In this document: positions 59,101 through 64,000 of the stretch, piece after piece | Position numbering within the stretch: the first letter of the stretch is position 1 | Layout of the letters: every line of letters starts with the position of its first letter | Assembly: GCF_035083965.1 (NCBI RefSeq) | Contig: NC_089727.1 | Span: 9,801,501-9,865,500, forward strand | Length of the DNA: 64,000 nt | Direction: 5' to 3' | DNA from: Branchiostoma lanceolatum | Lineage: Eukaryota > Chordata > Leptocardii > Amphioxiformes > Branchiostomatidae | Program-made: the position numbers and the translations under genes | Notes under the pieces: model-generated | What the model was told of the DNA's origin: nothing | Databases searched by the model: none | Seen by the model: the letters and a program-made list of their open reading frames with translations, nothing else

Positions 59101-62100
59101 AAGGCCTCCTTCTTCGGAGACGAGGAGGAAGGAGAGGGCATGGGTGAGCATTCTCTCCATGTGGCTCTGTTCTTCACTGTCATTGGCTAACAGGCTTTTA
59201 GCTAGGATCTGTGTTCTTCACTGTCATTGGCTAAAAGGCTTTTAGTTGGATCTGTGGACAGGGTGTACAAAAATGGGGGGGCAGACTTCCCCAATGGGCT
59301 CTTTGGAATAACAAATACTTGCTAGCTTTGCATGTGAATCAATTTACATGCTGCCCCAGTGTCTGATATGAGGAAAAACGACAGTGGCAGTGTGTGTGTC
59401 ACAGTGTTTGTAATCATAGGGTGTCCTCTGGGTGTCCCCTGCAAAAGGAGGGCATCTAATGTCTATGTTTTCTTAGAGGAGGCGTCCAGAAGACACCATG
59501 ACGCCCTACTAGCTATGGCCTGTTGGCTAATGTTAATGGTAGTACATTGTCGACATTGACTGTATTTGATCAATGAGATACATTGTGTAGAGATGGATTC
59601 TTGAACAACTGGATTCTTGTTTGGTTTGATAAACTTCAGTATTTCTTTTGAAATTTACTGAGTCTCAGAAACTTTGTTAAAAGTTCTTTGTAATATCAGG
59701 TGCAATAGGTAGAATGTTCATGACATACAGTGACATGATTTAAGACTAACTAGAGCCCAAACCAAGTATTTAGAATGTTTGTTATATATTATATAGGCTT
59801 CTACAAAGTGCATGTAGTTCCTCATGACTAGAAGTTGTAAATTTAGCAAGACAAATAATAAAACAAACAATACTATCTTTGTGCCCCTATCTTTGTGGTT
59901 ATTAATGATGCTTACTTACATCATTGTCTGTAGATTACAAACCAGTGTTTGGAGGCATGAGTGGGAAAAGTTCCCTCCGTGGATCGGCCCCTCCATCTGG
60001 GTCTGCCTCCCCCCTGCCTCACAGGATGGTAGAGTCCAAAATGGACAGAGGTGAGGGTGTTACATTGTGTGATTTACTGTCTATAAAGGGTTTTATTTAG
60101 AATCACTACCTTTTATTATCCTCATAAATAAAGCTCTTAAGGCTTACATGTGAAAAATACAACACTGCACATTATGTTTTCTTGTTTTGTTTCAAGACTT
60201 GTGGAAAATTGTGTGTGACTGTGATAACTGACATCTGTTGATCCAATCTTCAGGATCCTTCCTTGCACACACAGCCAGACTTGGCTCCTTAGGAAGCCCC
60301 GTGCGAGGTCTCGGAGGAATGTCAATGTCCCCCTCACACAGCCCCAGAACTCGTATTCCAAGTGGAGGTTTCTCCCCCAAATTCTCCCCAAAGGTGGAAC
60401 AGTCCGGGCTGTTTCCCTCCATGTCCAGACCCGCACCGTATCCGGTGTTCGAGCGCAACCAGGGACTGCTCCTACCGAGTGGACTTTCCTCAGAAATGGA
60501 GCGACCGCGGAAGATCGTTGGGAGCCAGCGCCAACCAATGCTGCTGCCGTGGAAGGAGACTGTGACCAATGAGAAGCAGAGTTTAGTGGCAGACGCAGCG
60601 CTCATGATGGGCCGATCGTTCAAGGTTGGATGGGGACCGAACTGGACACTTGTGAGATGTGCAGGGCCTGACAAAGACGGGGAGGCACCAGGTAATAGGG
60701 AGTGGAGTTCTTATGTGTGTGTGTTAACATCTGTGTAATATTGGGGGCTGTGAGCAGAGCATAAAACTACACCTGGGCTTAAACTAACAAAAAATCAACT
60801 ACTACTTTAAAATGGAGAAAAAACAAGATGCTTTCATTACATCTTCAAGCAAATGTCTAAATAATGAAAGAATATATTCTACTACAGGTACAGGTATAGA
60901 AACTTGACCAAAGAACACATTTTCTATGAAATAAAAATATTAGTATCACTTAAAATTTTGTGATGTTTTGTGTTTGTAGAAAGGAAAAAGGAGACCAGCA
61001 TCCCCTTCTCCATCCTACCCAAGTCCACCCCCCGGCTAGCCAAACTTGGTACATCCTCACCCTTCAGCGTTGTCATGGAGAGGGTCGACGTGGCGCCACA
61101 CTTTGTCGTACAGGACAAAGTCACAGTGGTAAGTAAGGTCGTTGTCGTGTGTAGCGTAAATGTTTTCTAGGCATTGGTTTGTTGGTGTACAAAATAAGTC
61201 AAAATGTAGTGTTGTTGTATTGTTTGTATATACCTGGTAAACCGCCTCATGCCAGACAGATTTATTTGATCTACTCACACCGGCAAGGATCTCTACTCTT
61301 TTGATAAGTGCAGTGGGTTATTTAACATGCTCAAGACAAGAAAGCTCTCTTCAAAACACAGGACTTATCTGAGGGACGTCCCTAGCCGAAGCTAGGTACT
61401 CATTTTCACCTAAATGAAGTGAAATTTGTGTTAAGTGCCTTTCCCAATGTGACATGTCGGGAATCGAACCCAGGGAATGTTATTTTAGTTGTATGGATAG
61501 ATGTTGAATAGTTACTGTTGTTACAAAGGAATGATTCCGCATTTTTCATTCTGACAATTTTCTCCTGTGTCCCCAAGGCCAACCATGTGGCCCACCTGGA
61601 GGTGGAGTTGGAAACCAGCCTGTGTTCTACAGAAGACCACCCCTGCCCGGTGTTCGTCCCCACCCCCGGGGTCGGCGCCCTACACCAGCACGCTGAGGTG
61701 GCTGGTAGGAACAAGGAGAACTGCGGTGTGAGACATCCTGAGAGGGAGTCGGCCGACCATGCTAACCTGGTGCTGAGTCTGTGTGTGGCTCTGTGGGGGG
61801 ACCTGCCTGACCAGGACAGGGAAGATGGGGAGAATGGTACATATATGCTTACATTCCTCTGTAAAGGAGTTTTGAGCTTTAACACTTTTGGTTTCTTGGA
61901 CTGTAGAGTGTTTCTTCAATGTTTTACCGACCCGTCATCGTACAATGCGCTTAAAGACAGTTAGTCAAGCAACTGGATAAAATTTTGGAACAGTCAGACG
62001 TTTCAGACAGCATCCACTATCTTTCGTCAGTTACAGTCATTGACGAAAGATAGCGCATGTTGTTTGAAACGTCTGACTGTTTCAAAATTTTATCCAGCTG

Positions 62101-64000
62101 CTTGAGTAACTTTCTTCTGGCATATCTAATTACCTGGATGTCTAACCTTCATCGATGTCTCATCATACAATGGTTTTCCCCTGGAGACAGCCACTTTAAC
62201 ACCAGAATTCTCATTTTTTGATTGGGGATTTTTTTTTGTTTTAAGTTTTCTTGTGATAACCTATTTCTCTCTGCCCAGTATCTTGACAATTTGTTTTGTC
62301 CTCATGTCAGGCCTTGACAGGACCAGCTATGCATACCACATGGCTAGAAGAGAGGCCGTCTCCCATTGGCTGATGAACCAGGCTCAGGACACCATACAAC
62401 AGGAAGTACAAGACTCCAAATTCAAGGTCAGATTCTTTTAACCTTTATGACCATTCGGCACCCCATTCCTTATTGCGTTACAGAGTTAGGCAGCAGGGAG
62501 AAGATTAAGAACCATTTATCAAATTAAGGAGGATTTTCCTCTCCATATGGTACACAAAGTTCTTAAACACTACATTGTAATAGTTTTTTGTATGAATTTA
62601 ACTTTTAATTTATTGTATTTTTTGATGATCTGAAAAGGAGGGTGGGCACACAGATGCTATCTTCAGTCTTCTGAGTGGGCGACAGATCAGCCAGGCCTGC
62701 TCATTGGCTCAGCAGTCAGGCGACCACAGACTAGCCCTGATATTGGCCCAGGCAGGCGGCAGCCATTTTCCCAGGGAAGTTCTTGGGAAGCAGCTCAGTG
62801 ATTGGGAAGAGCTTAAGGTACTTTTTTCGGACAGTTTAAATGTATAGAGCAGTAGAATTAGCCAATTTTTAGTTTGTTTTGTTGAAAAGAAGGTTTATTT
62901 TATACATGTAGTGAAAATAAGAAATCTGAACTACCGTAAAAGAACAAAGTTTGAAAGTTAAAACAACCATCACTTTTATGGCATTCTTTCCGCCCGACCA
63001 CAGACTGTTACAAGTACTGTTTGTTTGAAACCTTTTTGTTTATTGGTACTTGGGACAAAACTTTCACATTGTTGTGAATGAGTATTGCAATGGCAAATGT
63101 TGTAAATTTGTGCTGTGTTTTTTGCTTAGGCTGACAGATTCATCAGTGACTCCAGACTGAGAGTGTATGCTCTACTGGCGGGCAAGCCTGTGTGGCCGGC
63201 CACCAACGGTGAAATCAACACCTGCGAAAACCTGGACTGGAAACGAGCCCTGGCCGTACACTTGTGGTAAGGAGCAAAACAGTACCTGTATATGTTAAAG
63301 CATACTTTTTAAAAACTCTGGTGCCTCTCGGTTTCCTTTTCAACATCGGTCTAGAATTTTTACATGTTGGAAGCCACTGGAATGAAGTTATCAAATAAGA
63401 GTAAGCTTTAGTATGTTGTGAAGAGTTAATGTGTTTCTTTCTTGTGTGTTCACATAGGTACTTGTGCACACCTTCAGCAACTGTACCTGAAGCTCTTCAC
63501 CTGTACTTACAGGCCTTTACGGTAAGACATTTCTCCATATGTGCATTGGTTGACAACTGTTCATTGTATCTGATACTGTAAATTCATTTACTTTTGCGGT
63601 AGGTTTATTTCACTGGAGTAATGAAAAGGAGGTTTTTATGGTGTTTATGATTCTCAGTTGAAATAGTGGGAATACGTTGGAAAGGGATATTCACAATTTT
63701 TGTGGTGTATTGGTGTAGAGCTCACCACTAGAACTAGGAAAATAGAACCGTGATTGTTTCTAGATTTTCGGTATTTCTGTAGATGTCCCCTCTTCTCAAG
63801 TTTGTAATTGTTGGTATTTTTGTCGTTAACAGAAGAAGTCTGAATTTGGAGAGTACGCCAACCCTCCACTGCCCCCGTACCTGGAGCGGAGTTCGTACAG
63901 GTCAGGTGATCAGGAGGAGGATCGGTACGTGATCAGGGACATGTGTTACCACCTGCTGCAGCTGTACGCCGACCGCTCCCACCAGCTGGACAGACTGCTG
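47130..64000 (+). CDS. NUP98: NUP98-NUP96 nuclear pore precursor (partial, runs off right edge)
   Basis: Autocleaved precursor of two nucleoporins: Nup98 (FG mobile barrier, mRNA export) and Nup96 (scaffold of the Y complex). Exons: 47130-47178, 47959-48285, 48553-48669, 48992-49038, 49217-49324, 49712-49877, 50270-50454, 50778-50900, 51533-51674, 52242-52400, 52630-52693, 52887-52995, 53469-53612, 53860-53967, 54299-54399, 54864-54947, 55303-55445, 55903-56079, 56484-56623, 56777-56890, 57235-57339, 57876-58038, 58997-59143, 59934-60050, 60254-60691, 60980-61128, 61578-61836, 62311-62426, 62638-62817, 63130-63266, 63458-63521, 63833-64000. All phases agree: 1550 codons; human about 1817. GLFG/FG repeats 1-160 and 240-500; GLEBS about 165-235 ([35 protein letters not shown]); autoproteolytic domain about 726-880 with the HFS cleavage triad at 872-874; Nup96 from 874 ([33 protein letters not shown]). 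About 270 C-terminal residues lie outside. Confidence 0.97.
47374..47401. repeat. Perfect 28-bp palindrome
   Basis: ACCAAGGAGG-TTTAAA-CCTCCTTGGT with flanking T/A is its own reverse complement over 28 bases. It lies in NUP98 intron 1. It could be a minimal inverted-repeat element or a cruciform-forming remnant. Confidence 0.8.
49344..49519. repeat. Decayed relative of the CGGTTTTCGTGG-family MITE
   Basis: Begins ACCGTAAATGTTCGCAG and ends near AAGTCCGTAAAG, in inverted relation. The interior ACTGCAAAA and CCATGCAAA words recall the copy at 57556-57759. It lies just after the GLEBS exon of NUP98. Confidence 0.35.
57556..57759. mobile_element. MITE of the CGGTTTTCGTGG family (copy 2)
   Basis: The hairpin core (TTCGCGGTTTTCGTGGCGAC and TTTCACCGCGAACTTAC) is preceded by AATTGTAGAAATGTTCGCGG. 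The element ends at TGCATTTACAGTAT. It is the best-preserved member of the family in the window; the copy at 10772-10980 shares the core. In the NUP98 intron between 57339 and 57876. Confidence 0.6.
58114..58304. mobile_element. MITE of the CAGTCAAACCTG family (copy 2)
   Basis: It starts GCAGTCAAACCTGGCCAAGA and ends GCATGTTTAACTGTAA. The interior ACCACCAAAAAGTGGTCAC is the inverse of the same word in the copy at 27085-27281. Located in a NUP98 intron. Confidence 0.6.
59164..59250. repeat. Tandem duplication (about 43 bp x 2)
   Basis: TTCTTCACTGTCATTGGCTA plus AAGGCTTTTAG and GGATCTGTG occur twice in a row with few changes, 20 bases after a NUP98 splice donor. The duplication includes ATTGGCTA, an inverted CCAAT-like word, but its role in an intron is unknown. 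Confidence 0.7.
61290..61485 (-). repeat. Decayed tRNA-SINE-related repeat
   Basis: AAGTGCCTTTCCCAATGTGACATGTCGGGAATCGAACCCAGGG matches the order of words in the SINE at 14062-14365 (AAGTGCCTTTTCCAAGG, GGCATGTCGGGATTC). GGGAATCGAACCC is an inverted B-box. The tRNA A-box part is missing. Confidence 0.4.
61960..62110. mobile_element. Foldback MITE (about 65-bp arms)
   Basis: The two halves are near reverse complements: GTTAGTCAAGCAACTGGATA...AGACGTTTCAGACA...ACTATCTTTCGTCA, then TGACGAAAGATAGC...TGAAACGTCTGACTG...TATCCAGCTGCTTGAGTAAC. The whole element would form one long hairpin. It lies in the NUP98 intron between 61836 and 62311. Confidence 0.75.

Noticed and set aside
60192..60674. Minus-strand frames of 133-160 codons
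   Set aside because: Antisense of the large Nup96 exon 60254-60691, whose sense product matches NUP96 ([14 protein letters not shown]).

Overview
The window is nuclear DNA of an intron-rich animal, most likely a cephalochordate (amphioxus, Branchiostoma). The evidence is indirect. Three conserved chordate-type multi-exon genes have short exons and intron phases that can be followed by eye. The repeats are of the amphioxus kind: many short inverted-repeat DNA transposons, tRNA-derived SINEs and ACATGTA-rich spacers. There are also lineage-type LRR-death-domain and TRIM-NHL genes. No species-level claim is made.

Layout. (1) 370-1651, minus strand: the first three coding exons of PDS5 (cohesin regulator); the gene runs off the left edge. 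(2) 3904-27828, plus strand: a 17-exon N4BP2 gene (ubiquitin-binding CUE, P-loop kinase, DUF1771 and Smr domains), head to head with PDS5. Its exons join in phase to a 2197-residue protein. Its introns, especially the 7 kb first intron, are full of small DNA transposons. (3) 30.2-31.4 kb: a repeat block. (4) 31725-33353, plus strand: an intronless gene for an unrecognised protein with a Cys-rich start, a Gly/Ala-rich core and a Pro-rich tail built on a 33-bp minisatellite. (5) 34418-35764, minus strand: an intronless TRIM-NHL-type gene, tail to tail with the previous one. (6) 38589-42440, plus strand: an eight-exon leucine-rich-repeat plus death-domain gene. (7) 43.3-45.1 kb: transposons, including a hAT-type MITE nested in a foldback element, and a probable LINE tail. 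(8) 47130 to the right edge, plus strand: 32 exons of NUP98-NUP96 (FG repeats, GLEBS, autoproteolytic domain, most of Nup96); the 3' end lies outside.

Functional picture. PDS5, N4BP2 and NUP98 are housekeeping genes (sister-chromatid cohesion, nucleic-acid repair/ubiquitin binding, nuclear pore). The block between them (31-42 kb) holds three genes of a faster-evolving kind: an orphan, a TRIM-NHL E3 ligase and an LRR-death-domain adaptor. The last two are architectures linked to ubiquitin signalling and cell-death/innate-immune signalling in other animals. The PDS5/N4BP2 head-to-head pair matches the vertebrate PDS5A/N4BP2 and PDS5B/N4BP2L2 arrangements, so it probably predates vertebrate genome duplication.
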